Source of the DNA: Chromatiales bacterium
GTDB lineage: Bacteria > Pseudomonadota > Gammaproteobacteria > UBA6429
Direction: 5' to 3'
NCBI GenBank assembly: GCA_027076405.1
Contig: JALTJN010000526.1
Location: 1-64,000, forward strand
DNA: 64,000 nucleotides
Of the stretch, positions 19,337-26,555 are shown one piece after another (position 1 is the stretch's first letter; each line of letters begins with the position of its first letter). The translations under genes and the position numbers were made by a program. The notes below the pieces were generated by a model that worked only from the letters and a program-made list of their open reading frames with translations, ran no database searches and was not told the origin of the DNA.

Positions 19337-20314
19337 ATGCCACAAGTCTTACTCTGTAGTTCACCAACGTCTTCAAGATCATTACAAAATTCATTAGGTA
19401 CGACAGCCGATACCATTACGGGTATAGGTTGTATGAATCCTGACAGTTTAAATGCATACCACCCCTATCTAGCTTCAGATGCGACACCTTCAGCAGAAGA
19501 TTTAGCTATTCTTACTCAGTTTAGTCAGGCTCCGGTGACCAAAGAAATTACTAATATGTCGCTTTGTTATGGTGCAGATAATACATTGGCTCTTGCAGAT
19601 GTGACGGATAAATTAAAAAATGCTGGAATTGGCATAATGGGCTCATCTAGTAGTCTTTATACTAATCGATTGGCGAGCTTTACCGATTCGGTGAGAAATT
19701 ATCAAAGCGCATTAATGATGTACCGTGATGTGATGAAAACAGGCGGCGCATCTAAAACATTGGCAAAACAAAACGTAGCTCGTGCTTTTGATAAAATGCA
19801 AATAGGTTTTAAGCATGAGCTTCGATCGGTATCTGCCGGGATAAAAGCCAGTCAAAAAGGAACGCCTTTAACCAATATCAATCGCGGAATGAATATCGCA
19901 AGAAGTAGTCGAACAGCTGTTAAGTTAGATATCACTAGTCAAGTACAAGCCAGTCAGTTAAGGCGTTTTGGTATGAGTGCTAAATTATTAGGTAATGGTT
20001 TAGCTGTGATTGATTTTGCAAGTCGAGCTGGAAATATACACAATAGTTATACTGCTGGAGAAAATTGGGAGCGGGAATTGTTTATTGAGTCAATGAGTTT
20101 TGCGACCAGTGCTACTGCAGGAGTTGTTACTCTAAATGCTGGTACAGCTGCTCTTGGTTTTTTAATGGTGGCTACCCCGATAGGCTGGGTTGGTTTAATC
20201 GTAGGTGGCATTGCTGTAGCTGGAGTTGCAGCAGGCGCTTCTATTTGGACGAATAATCAACTTAAAAATAATAGTGGAAATTGGTATGACAGTTTAATGG
20301 ATTGGTTATATTAA
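19337..20314 (+). CDS. Candidate pore-forming antibacterial toxin with glycine-zipper hairpin
   Basis: 325 residues, not a family I can name. There is no signal peptide; residues 1-250 are soluble and partly helical (YQSALMMYRDVMK). Residues about 254-304 form a hydrophobic hairpin: one helix (256-279), a Pro-Ile-Gly turn (281-283) and a second helix with GxxxG spacing (GLIVGG, GVAAG), then a short hydrophilic tail ending DSLMDWLY. This soluble protein with a C-terminal Gly/Ala-rich hairpin is the architecture of membrane-inserting effectors such as Tse4 and the Tme proteins. A small two-helix membrane protein starts 2 bp after its stop, as expected for immunity. A good ribosome site (AAAAGGGA) precedes ATG 19337. 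Delivery by the nearby VgrG/PAAR is an inference; an unrelated membrane protein pair remains possible. Confidence 0.6.
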   Translation: MPQVLLCSSPTSSRSLQNSLGTTADTITGIGCMNPDSLNAYHPYLASDATPSAEDLAILTQFSQAPVTKEITNMSLCYGADNTLALADVTDKLKNAGIGIMGSSSSLYTNRLASFTDSVRNYQSALMMYRDVMKTGGASKTLAKQNVARAFDKMQIGFKHELRSVSAGIKASQKGTPLTNINRGMNIARSSRTAVKLDITSQVQASQLRRFGMSAKLLGNGLAVIDFASRAGNIHNSYTAGENWERELFIESMSFATSATAGVVTLNAGTAALGFLMVATPIGWVGLIVGGIAVAGVAAGASIWTNNQLKNNSGNWYDSLMDWLY

Positions 20315-20316
20315 TT

Positions 20317-20691
20317 ATGAGTGTTTTTTCAATGATGTTAGCTATATCAAGCTTGATTATGCTGATTGGTTTAATCTTGTTTGTCATGTTTGGTCAAATT
20401 ACAGTACGAAAACTTAGAAAAAATCCTGAAACAAAAAATGCGCTTGGGACTGAATTTGCCAGTGGTTGGGATATACTAAACACTGCTCAAGCACTTGCAA
20501 TACCAAAGACTTGGGCTCAAAAATTAAAGAGCTCTCCTTTGTCAGGTTTATATGCCGATGTTGATCTGCTGTATAAAAACACGAGTAAATTTGATCGAGT
20601 TTTAGCATTTATTGTTTATTGGTTACTTATGACTTCTGTTGGAATTTTACTGGTATTGATGGTGCTGGATTTAGCCGGGATTTTTGACTAA
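20317..20691 (+). CDS. Candidate immunity protein, two-helix membrane protein
   Basis: 124 residues from ATG 20317, 2 bp after the stop of the putative toxin gene; the longer frame (20302, TTG) lies inside that gene. Two transmembrane segments (about 4-25 and 95-117) flank a basic-to-neutral loop with the stretches FGQITVRKLRKNPETKNALG and GWDILNTAQALAIP. Small multi-helix inner-membrane proteins coded directly after pore-forming effectors usually block the pore or its insertion; that role is inferred from position and topology. The gene overlaps the 3' end of the opposite-strand Mth938-like gene by 4 bp. The loop sequence looks conserved rather than random, but I cannot name a family. Confidence 0.6.
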   Translation: MSVFSMMLAISSLIMLIGLILFVMFGQITVRKLRKNPETKNALGTEFASGWDILNTAQALAIPKTWAQKLKSSPLSGLYADVDLLYKNTSKFDRVLAFIVYWLLMTSVGILLVLMVLDLAGIFD

Positions 20692-21131
20692 CTATCTTCA
20701 ATCATCAACATCGCTAAAACAACATCTCTTCCTTCTGCGGCTAACACGTTAAAAGTACGGCATGCTGCTGCGGTGTCCATCACTTCATAACCAATATTGT
20801 TTTTCTGTAATTCGGTTAAACAATCCTGAGGAGGGAAACGCAATTGTTGCCCTGTACCGAGTAAAATAATTTCAGGGGTATCTTGCGTGAATTCAACATA
20901 ATGCTCTGGTTGAAATTCATCATTATTTTGTGGTGTCCAGGCTTTTACGCTGCCATCGGCTCTTATCACAGCACTTTTTCGAAGTATGCCAAGGTGATTA
21001 TCCGCATCCCATTCATCAATCACCCCAGATTTTATTTCTGGATGATCGGCACTGATTCCTGTAATGGTGACCATTCCTGTTTCGTAACCATGAATGAGAA
21101 TATTTATCCCTGTCTCAAGTACAAATTTCAC
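20688..21131 (-). CDS. Mth938-like (DUF498/NDUFAF3-type) protein
   Basis: 147 residues of the Mth938/Xcc1710 family, a small alpha/beta fold also found in the mitochondrial complex I assembly factor NDUFAF3; the bacterial function is not established. Typical features are the strand PEIILLGTGQQLRFPP and the following GYEVMDTAAACRTFNVLAAEGRDVVLAML, where the family's conserved Gly-Thr-Gly and Thr-xxAxRTfN patterns lie. No signal peptide or membrane segment. It is transcribed away from alaC and its 3' end overlaps the putative immunity gene by 4 bp. The product is probably a cytosolic housekeeping protein unrelated to that unit. Confidence 0.85.
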   Translation of the reverse strand: MKFVLETGINILIHGYETGMVTITGISADHPEIKSGVIDEWDADNHLGILRKSAVIRADGSVKAWTPQNNDEFQPEHYVEFTQDTPEIILLGTGQQLRFPPQDCLTELQKNNIGYEVMDTAAACRTFNVLAAEGRDVVLAMLMIEDS

Positions 21132-21186
21132 AGTGTGTTTTCCTTTAAATGTTGAGTTATTACGTCGTTTTTACAGAGATCTGTCA

Positions 21187-21215
21187 TTGACAGTGTGCCT
21201 AATCAACCGTAATGT
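21187..21215 (+). promoter_or_regulatory. Sigma-70-type promoter upstream of alaC
   Basis: TTGACA (21187-21192) and TAATGT (21210-21215) are separated by 17 bp, a near-consensus pair. It would give a leader of roughly 100 nt before the alaC start at 21326. No riboswitch fold was recognised in that leader. Confidence 0.6.
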
Positions 21216-21325
21216 TACCAGCCTTTGTTTTATGGGATGAAATGGGTGGAGTAGACTTTTCTCACCTGATAGAATATGGCCTACTTTAGCCGCAATAATG
21301 ATAATTTCGAACTGGATATATCCCC

Positions 21326-22531
21326 TTGATAGAAGATTTTCCTAGAATTAAACGATTACCGCCTTATGTCTTTAATATCGTCAATGAATTAAAGGCTGAA
21401 GCCCGTGCCCGTGGTGAAGATATCATTGATTTTGGTATGGGTAATCCGGATCAGCCTACACCACAGCACATTGTGGATAAACTGGTTGAGGTTGCTCAGC
21501 GTCCCGATACCCATCGTTATTCACTATCTCGAGGTATTCCTCGTCTTCGCCGAGCTATTTGTAACTGGTATAAGTCTCGATTTGATGTGGATCTGGATCC
21601 TGAATCAGAAGCTATCGTCACTATTGGCTCTAAAGAAGGTCTGGCCCATTTGGCCATGGCAACAGTAGGGCCGGGGGACGCAGTATTGGTTCCTAATCCG
21701 TCCTATCCCATTCATCCTTATGGTTTTGTGATTGCTGGAGCAGATATTCGTCATGTACCTCTTGTTCCGGGAAGTGATTTTTTTGAAGAATTAGAAAAAG
21801 CGATTAAAGATTCATGGCCAAAACCAAAAATGCTGGTTTTGAATTTTCCCGGTAACCCAACTACCCAATGTGTTGAGCTCGATTTCTTTGAGAAAGTCGT
21901 TAAAATTGCCAAAGAGCATGAAATTTGGGTTGTTCATGATATTGCCTACGCTGATATTGTCTTTGATGGCTATAAAGCCCCCTCAATTTTAGAAGTAGAA
22001 GGTGCTAAAGAAGTTGCTGTTGAATTTTACTCGCTATCAAAAAGTTACAATATGCCCGGTTGGCGTGTTGGCTTTATGGTCGGTAATTCTATTTTAGTAG
22101 CCGCTTTAGCGCGTATGAAGTCTTATCTTGATTACGGTATGTTTACGCCGATTCAGGTTGCAGCCATTGCTGCGCTGGAAGGTCCCCAGGAATGCGTTAA
22201 AGAAATTTGTGATATGTATCAAAGCCGTCGCGATGTGTTGTGTGATGGTTTAAATGCAATCGGCTGGGAAGTTGAAAAGCCTAAAGCAACGATGTTTGTG
22301 TGGGCACCTATTCCAGATGAATTTAAAGAAATGGGCTCGTTAGAGTTTTCAAAGTTATTGTTAAAAGAAGCGAAAGTGGCTGTTTCACCGGGGATTGGTT
22401 TTGGTGATTACGGTGATGATCATGTTCGTTTTGGTTTAATTGAAAATGAGCATCGTACTCGACAAGCCGTTCGCGGTATAAGAGATATGTTTAAAAAATA
22501 TAATCTTGATGTTAGAAATCTCGATGTTTGA
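21326..22531 (+). CDS. alaC: Alanine aminotransferase AlaC
   Basis: 401 residues, class I/II aminotransferase that makes alanine from pyruvate and glutamate using PLP. The opening [19 protein letters not shown] and [17 protein letters not shown] match AlaC closely. The PLP lysine is in [14 protein letters not shown] (about K239), with the NFPGNPTTQ motif at 173-181. No ATG exists at the right place: the frame is closed by TAA at 21302-21304. TTG 21326 is the natural start and matches the short N-terminus of the family. It is followed 33 bp later by hom, so alaC, hom and thrC probably share transcription, linking alanine and threonine synthesis. Confidence 0.93.
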   Translation: MIEDFPRIKRLPPYVFNIVNELKAEARARGEDIIDFGMGNPDQPTPQHIVDKLVEVAQRPDTHRYSLSRGIPRLRRAICNWYKSRFDVDLDPESEAIVTIGSKEGLAHLAMATVGPGDAVLVPNPSYPIHPYGFVIAGADIRHVPLVPGSDFFEELEKAIKDSWPKPKMLVLNFPGNPTTQCVELDFFEKVVKIAKEHEIWVVHDIAYADIVFDGYKAPSILEVEGAKEVAVEFYSLSKSYNMPGWRVGFMVGNSILVAALARMKSYLDYGMFTPIQVAAIAALEGPQECVKEICDMYQSRRDVLCDGLNAIGWEVEKPKATMFVWAPIPDEFKEMGSLEFSKLLLKEAKVAVSPGIGFGDYGDDHVRFGLIENEHRTRQAVRGIRDMFKKYNLDVRNLDV

Positions 22532-22564
22532 GATAACGGCATCTAATAAACAGAGGAATAAATA

Positions 22565-23881
22565 GTGGATCCGGTTAAAGTTGGTTTACTTGGATTAGGT
22601 ACTGTCGGCGGCGGTACGGTTAATGTTTTACAACGTAACGCAGAAGAAATTGCGCGTCGCGCAGGTCGCGGAATTGTCGTGACTCATGCCGCTGCACGTG
22701 ATTTAAATAAGCCGCGCATTTGTTCCACAGAAGGTATTACTGTTACAACAACACCACAAGACGTTGTTGAAGATCCTGAAGTTCAAATTGTTATTGAGTT
22801 GATTGGTGGTGATAGTTTAGCACTTGATTTAGTGATGCGAGCCATTGAAAACGGCAAACATGTTGTAACGGCTAATAAAGCCTTAATCGCAAAACATGGT
22901 AATAAAATATTTGCTGCAGCTCAGGCAAAAGGCGTTATTGTCGCTTTTGAAGCGGCGGTTGCCGGTGGTATTCCTATTATTAAAGCTATTCGTGAAGGCT
23001 TGGCTGGAAACCAGATAGAATGGTTAGCCGGTATCATTAACGGTACGGGTAATTTTATTCTGACAGAAATGCGCGATAAAGGGCGTGACTTTGATGATGT
23101 TCTAAAAGAAGCGCAAGAATTAGGTTATGCAGAAGCGGATCCTGAATTTGATGTTGAAGGGATTGATGCGGCGCATAAGCTAACTATACTTGCTTCCATC
23201 GCATTTGGTATTCCTTTGCAGTTTGAAAAAGCATTTACTGAAGGCATTACAAAAATCACTCGTGAAGACGTGACCTATGCAGAAGAGTTAGGTTATCGCA
23301 TTAAACACTTAGGTGTGTCTCGTCGTACTGATAAAGGGGTTGAGTTGCGTGTTCATCCCACTTTAATTCCTGAACGCCGTTTAATTGCAAATGTTGATGG
23401 TGTGATGAATGCGGTATTAGTACAAGGGGATGCCGTAGGCCCAACTTTATACTATGGTGCAGGCGCAGGTGATGAACCGACAGCATCTGCTGTTGTTGCC
23501 GATATCGTTGATGTTGTTCGAGTATTAACGTCAGATCCGGAAAATCGTGTACCTCATTTAGCCTTCCAGCCGGATAGTTTATCTGACTTGCCTATTTTAA
23601 AAATGGAAGAGGTTGAAACAGCTTATTACTTACGTATGCAGGCAAAAGATGAGCCGGGTGTGCTCGCAGATGTTACTCGTATTTTAGGTGATAAAGGCAT
23701 TAGTATTGAAGCCATTATTCAAAAAGAGCCTGAAGGTGATTCTTCTGAAGCGAACGTAATTATGTTGACGCATACCGTAGTAGAAAAACAAATGAATGAA
23801 GCGATTCATAAAATTGAATCATTAAGTACTATTACGGGTGAAGTTGTACGCATTCGTATGGAAAGCCTCGAGGCTAGCTAA
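22565..23881 (+). CDS. hom: Homoserine dehydrogenase
   Basis: 438 residues, monofunctional homoserine dehydrogenase, which reduces aspartate semialdehyde to homoserine with NAD(P)H at the branch to threonine and methionine. The Rossmann motif GLLGLGTVGGGT is at 8-19. The catalytic domain includes VTANKALIAKHG, AGIINGTGNFILTEM and EADPEFDVEGIDAAHKL, where the active-site residues lie. A C-terminal ACT domain (about 350-435, YYLRMQAKDEPGVLADVTRI) suits threonine feedback. The start is GTG 22565, preceded by AGAGGA as ribosome site. It lacks an aspartokinase domain, unlike the fused ThrA/MetL of enterics. thrC follows after a palindromic gap. Confidence 0.96.
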   Translation: MDPVKVGLLGLGTVGGGTVNVLQRNAEEIARRAGRGIVVTHAAARDLNKPRICSTEGITVTTTPQDVVEDPEVQIVIELIGGDSLALDLVMRAIENGKHVVTANKALIAKHGNKIFAAAQAKGVIVAFEAAVAGGIPIIKAIREGLAGNQIEWLAGIINGTGNFILTEMRDKGRDFDDVLKEAQELGYAEADPEFDVEGIDAAHKLTILASIAFGIPLQFEKAFTEGITKITREDVTYAEELGYRIKHLGVSRRTDKGVELRVHPTLIPERRLIANVDGVMNAVLVQGDAVGPTLYYGAGAGDEPTASAVVADIVDVVRVLTSDPENRVPHLAFQPDSLSDLPILKMEEVETAYYLRMQAKDEPGVLADVTRILGDKGISIEAIIQKEPEGDSSEANVIMLTHTVVEKQMNEAIHKIESLSTITGEVVRIRMESLEAS

Positions 23882-23890
23882 ATTAAGTCA

Positions 23891-23979
23891 TTTAACGCAG
23901 AGAATGCGAGGAGTAATGAAGGCAAAGTTTATAAATTTTTCTTTGCGAACTTTACACCTCCGCATTCTTTGCGTTTAAC
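23891..23979. repeat. Palindromic repeat between hom and thrC
   Basis: The arms 23891-23913 (core AACGCAGAGAATGCGAGGAG) and 23957-23979 (core CTCCGCATTCTTTGCGTT) are imperfect inverted copies. Nested inside is GCAAAG (23922-23927) against CTTTGC (23941-23946). It resembles dispersed intergenic palindromes rather than a threonine attenuator; no leader peptide was seen. It may tune thrC expression relative to hom. Confidence 0.65.
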
Positions 23980-24006
23980 TGTTAAGTATATTTTAAGGAG
24001 CATCTA

Positions 24007-25083
24007 ATGCCTTTTCGTAATCGTTATACCGGCCTGATTGATCGCTATCGTGATCGTTTACCCGTGAGTGATGACACTCGTTTAATTAGTTTAGGTGAAG
24101 GTAATACACCTCTTATTCGCTTGAATAATATCCCTAAAGAATTAGGAAAAGATATTGATATTTATATCAAGTACGAAGGTTTGAATCCAACCGGCTCTTT
24201 TAAAGACCGTGGTATGACCATGGCTGTAACCAAAGCGGTTGAAGAAGGCAGTAAAGCGATTATTTGTGCTTCGACCGGTAACACATCAGCAGCAGCAGCG
24301 GCTTATGCCGCTCGTGCAGGTATAACCGCATTTGTTTTAATTCCAGAAGGTAAAATTGCGTTAGGTAAATTAGCACAAGCGATGATGCACGGTGCCGTTG
24401 TTATCCAGATTAAAGGTAACTTTGATGCAGGTATGGAACTGGTTAAACAGGTTGGTAAAGATGCTCCTGTCACGATTGTAAATTCAATCAACCCATACCG
24501 TTTACAAGGTCAAAAAACAGCCGCGTTTGAAATTGTTGAAGAGTTAGGTTTTGCACCAGATTTTCATTGTATTCCGGTGGGTAACGCAGGAAACATTACT
24601 GCACATTGGATGGGTTATAGTGAATACCATGAAAATGGTATTGTAAATTCTCGCCCGCGTATGGTGGGTTATCAAGCCGCTGGTTCAGCACCGTTTATGC
24701 GTGGTGAAATGGTTGATGATCCTGATACTGTGGCAACAGCTATTCGTATTGGTCATCCACAAAGCTGGGATAAGGCCTGGGTTGTTAAAGAAGAATCTAA
24801 TGGCTGGTTCGATGAATGTACCGATGAAGTGATTTTAGCAGCGCAAAAATTATTAGCAGAAAAAGAAGGTATCTTCTGTGAACCTGCCTCAGCAACTTCT
24901 TTAGCGGGTGCGATGATGGACATTAAATCTGGCAAGATTCCTGAAGGTAGTAAAATTGTTTGTACATTAACAGGGCATGGTTTGAAAGATCCTGATACAG
25001 CAATTGAGCAAAGTACTCGTCCGTTGATTAATGTACCTGCGACGTTAGAAGATGTACGTAAAGCAATCCTAGACAACATGTAA
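24007..25083 (+). CDS. thrC: Threonine synthase
   Basis: 358 residues, PLP enzyme that converts O-phosphohomoserine to threonine, the last step of the pathway begun by hom. The PLP lysine lies in NPTGSFKDRGMTM (K66); the phosphate loop PVGNAGN and the SATSLAGA segment near the end fit the fold-type II family. The short N-terminus and 350-residue size match the compact class found in Pseudomonas and Gram-positives rather than the longer E. coli form. A strong ribosome site (AAGGAG, 23995-24000) precedes ATG 24007. It ends the alaC-hom-thrC group; large hairpins follow. Confidence 0.96.
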   Translation: MPFRNRYTGLIDRYRDRLPVSDDTRLISLGEGNTPLIRLNNIPKELGKDIDIYIKYEGLNPTGSFKDRGMTMAVTKAVEEGSKAIICASTGNTSAAAAAYAARAGITAFVLIPEGKIALGKLAQAMMHGAVVIQIKGNFDAGMELVKQVGKDAPVTIVNSINPYRLQGQKTAAFEIVEELGFAPDFHCIPVGNAGNITAHWMGYSEYHENGIVNSRPRMVGYQAAGSAPFMRGEMVDDPDTVATAIRIGHPQSWDKAWVVKEESNGWFDECTDEVILAAQKLLAEKEGIFCEPASATSLAGAMMDIKSGKIPEGSKIVCTLTGHGLKDPDTAIEQSTRPLINVPATLEDVRKAILDNM

Positions 25084-25090
25084 AAAACTT

Positions 25091-25200
25091 CCTGACGTCT
25101 CACCTAGCAGCGTTAAAAAGATTTTTCAAAATACTCATTGGCTTATTGCCAACTCCGTTTTTGAAAAATCTTTTCGCCTTGCTAGGTGAGACGTCAGAAA
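25091..25200. repeat. Giant hairpin repeat, copy 1
   Basis: TGACGTCTCACCTAGCA (25093-25109) is perfectly complementary to TGCTAGGTGAGACGTCA (25180-25196). The pairing continues inward with few mismatches through AAAAGATTTTTCAAAA against TTTTTGAAAAATCTTTT. A small inner hairpin TTGGC-TTATT-GCCAA sits at the tip. It begins 8 bp after thrC and is followed by CTTTTTAG, so it would also terminate transcription. It appears to be a non-coding mobile palindrome or structured RNA. Confidence 0.8.
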
Positions 25201-25212
25201 CTTTTTAGAATT

Positions 25213-25326
25213 CCTGACATGCTCTCTAGTGGCGTTTTAAAAAATTTAGAATGCTCATTTGCTAATGCTAACTCAATTTTTAAATTTTGTTTTTGCATTG
25301 CTAGAAAAAACATTAGAACTTTTTAG
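25213..25326. repeat. Giant hairpin repeat, copy 2 (diverged)
   Basis: It starts CCTGACATGCTCTCTAGTGG and ends ACATTAGAACTTTTTAG, in register with copy 1 (CCTGACGTCTCACC... to CGTCAGAAACTTTTTAG). The tip CTCATTTGCTAATGCTAACTC corresponds to CTCATTGGCTTATTGCCAACTC of copy 1. The stem is more degenerate here (AAAAAATTTAGAAT against AATTTTTAAATTTTG). The shared CTCATT...AACTC tip indicates common descent. Confidence 0.65.
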
Positions 25327-25369
25327 TATGTTTAGCTATAAATAAAAACTAAAATCAAAACCGCTCGTC

Positions 25370-25394
25370 ATTCCGGCATGCTTTTAGCCGGAAT
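25370..25394. repeat. Small palindromic repeat (ATTCCGGC type)
   Basis: ATTCCGGC (25370-25377) pairs with GCCGGAAT (25387-25394) around a 9-nt loop. It resembles the ATTCTGGC...GCCAGAAT element at 13928-13947, including the TCAT before the left arm and the C(T/C)A after the right arm. Confidence 0.6.
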
Positions 25395-25420
25395 CTATGG
25401 TTGCATCATCAACTAGGGGA

Positions 25421-25456
25421 CGGAGTCAAATTGCATAGCTTTGCAATTTGACTCCG
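25421..25456. repeat. GGAGTCAAATT inverted repeat, copy 1
   Basis: CGGAGTCAAATTGCA (25421-25435) and TGCAATTTGACTCCG (25442-25456) are perfect 15-bp inverted arms around a 6-nt loop, flanked by GGGGA and ACACC. A related element is at 53785-53875. Elements of this kind often accompany REP-associated tyrosine transposases (established for that group), but none is in this window. The element ends only about 10 bp before the earliest start of the next gene. Confidence 0.75.
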
Positions 25457-25466
25457 ACACCATGAT

Positions 25467-26555
25467 TTGTCCATAACTTCTTATATATTGAGATTATTTG
25501 CCGTGCCAAGTGATTCAACTCTGACACTTTTTATTCCCGATTTATTTGGCTTTCAGTCAATTCTTTCAGGCTTGTCTGCTGAAGAAATATCCCAGTTGCC
25601 TAAAATAAAATTGCCTGTCCTGGAAAAATGGCTTACACGAGGAATGTTTGAAGCAAGTAATAATCAGGATGATCTGATTTTTTCCGAGTTAGGGTTAGAC
25701 GAATATGACAATAAAGAAAAACCTTTTGCCGCATTATCACTGCTGGCAGAAATGCAGAGTGAAATAGAAATAAATAAATCTTCATACTGGCTACGGGCAG
25801 ATCCGATTAACTTACAGGCTGATCGTGATACGGCAATATTAACGGCACATGAAGAGCTTAATTTAACCCAAGCTGAAGCAGATACACTGGTTTCTTTAAT
25901 TAATAAACATTTTATTGATGAGCCATGGCAACTTTATAGTTTTGCTCCGCATCGCTGGTACTTACGACTTGATAAGCCTGCTAGCTTTAAGACGACGCCA
26001 TTAGAAAAGGTATTAGGTGGTGATATAAATGAATATTCGGCAACAGGTGAGGATGCGAACTATTGGCATAAAATCATAAATGAATTACAAATGTTGTTGC
26101 ATGGTTCAAATATTAACTTTGAAAGAGACTCAAGAAACATCTTAACCATTAATAGTCTCTGGTTATGGGGAGGCGGATTTTTACCGGAGAATAAACTAAA
26201 TTCTAGTTATGACAAAATCATAACAAACAACCTGATTTATTCCGGTGTTGGTTACCATTGTGGTTTTGATGTACTTCCAGTAAATGAAAAAATACAGCAG
26301 CATATTCATTCAGGTAGTGTTTTTATACTTGAACAGTTGACGGAACATGTTAGAAATCGTGACTTATATTCATTTGTTAAAGTGTTAAACGAGATAGAAA
26401 AAAACTTTTTAGTAACATTTAATAATATGTTACTTGATGGCAGGATTAATAAAATAAAAATATTAACAGATAAAGGTAGCTTTACAGTGACTAAAAAATA
26501 TTTACGTCGCTGGTGGAAGCGGGTTAAACCTTTTTCAGGTTTTAGATATGAATAA
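25467..26555 (+). CDS. RpfE-type / phosphoglycerate-mutase-like regulatory protein upstream of recJ
   Basis: Up to 362 residues of the family called regulatory protein RpfE type in Xanthomonas (COG4255), which typically sits directly before recJ; its biochemical role is unsettled. The recognised opening is LTLFIPDLFGF, then LPVLEKWLTRG. The middle has SYWLRADPINLQADRDTAIL and the later part LNSLWLWGGG, all typical of the family. No ATG is available: candidates are TTG 25467, TTG 25488 and GTG 25503. GTG 25503, with TGAGA about nine bases upstream, best fits the family N-terminus, so the true gene may be 12 codons shorter. A palindromic repeat lies immediately upstream. It overlaps recJ by 8 bp. 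Confidence 0.8.
   Translation: MSITSYILRLFAVPSDSTLTLFIPDLFGFQSILSGLSAEEISQLPKIKLPVLEKWLTRGMFEASNNQDDLIFSELGLDEYDNKEKPFAALSLLAEMQSEIEINKSSYWLRADPINLQADRDTAILTAHEELNLTQAEADTLVSLINKHFIDEPWQLYSFAPHRWYLRLDKPASFKTTPLEKVLGGDINEYSATGEDANYWHKIINELQMLLHGSNINFERDSRNILTINSLWLWGGGFLPENKLNSSYDKIITNNLIYSGVGYHCGFDVLPVNEKIQQHIHSGSVFILEQLTEHVRNRDLYSFVKVLNEIEKNFLVTFNNMLLDGRINKIKILTDKGSFTVTKKYLRRWWKRVKPFSGFRYE

Noticed and set aside
21216..21325. Riboswitch in the alaC leader
   Set aside because: The leader of about 100 nt shows no conserved riboswitch core that I can recognise.
23891..24006. Threonine leader-peptide attenuator before thrC
   Set aside because: No small reading frame rich in Thr or Ile codons is present; the palindrome has the look of a dispersed repeat.
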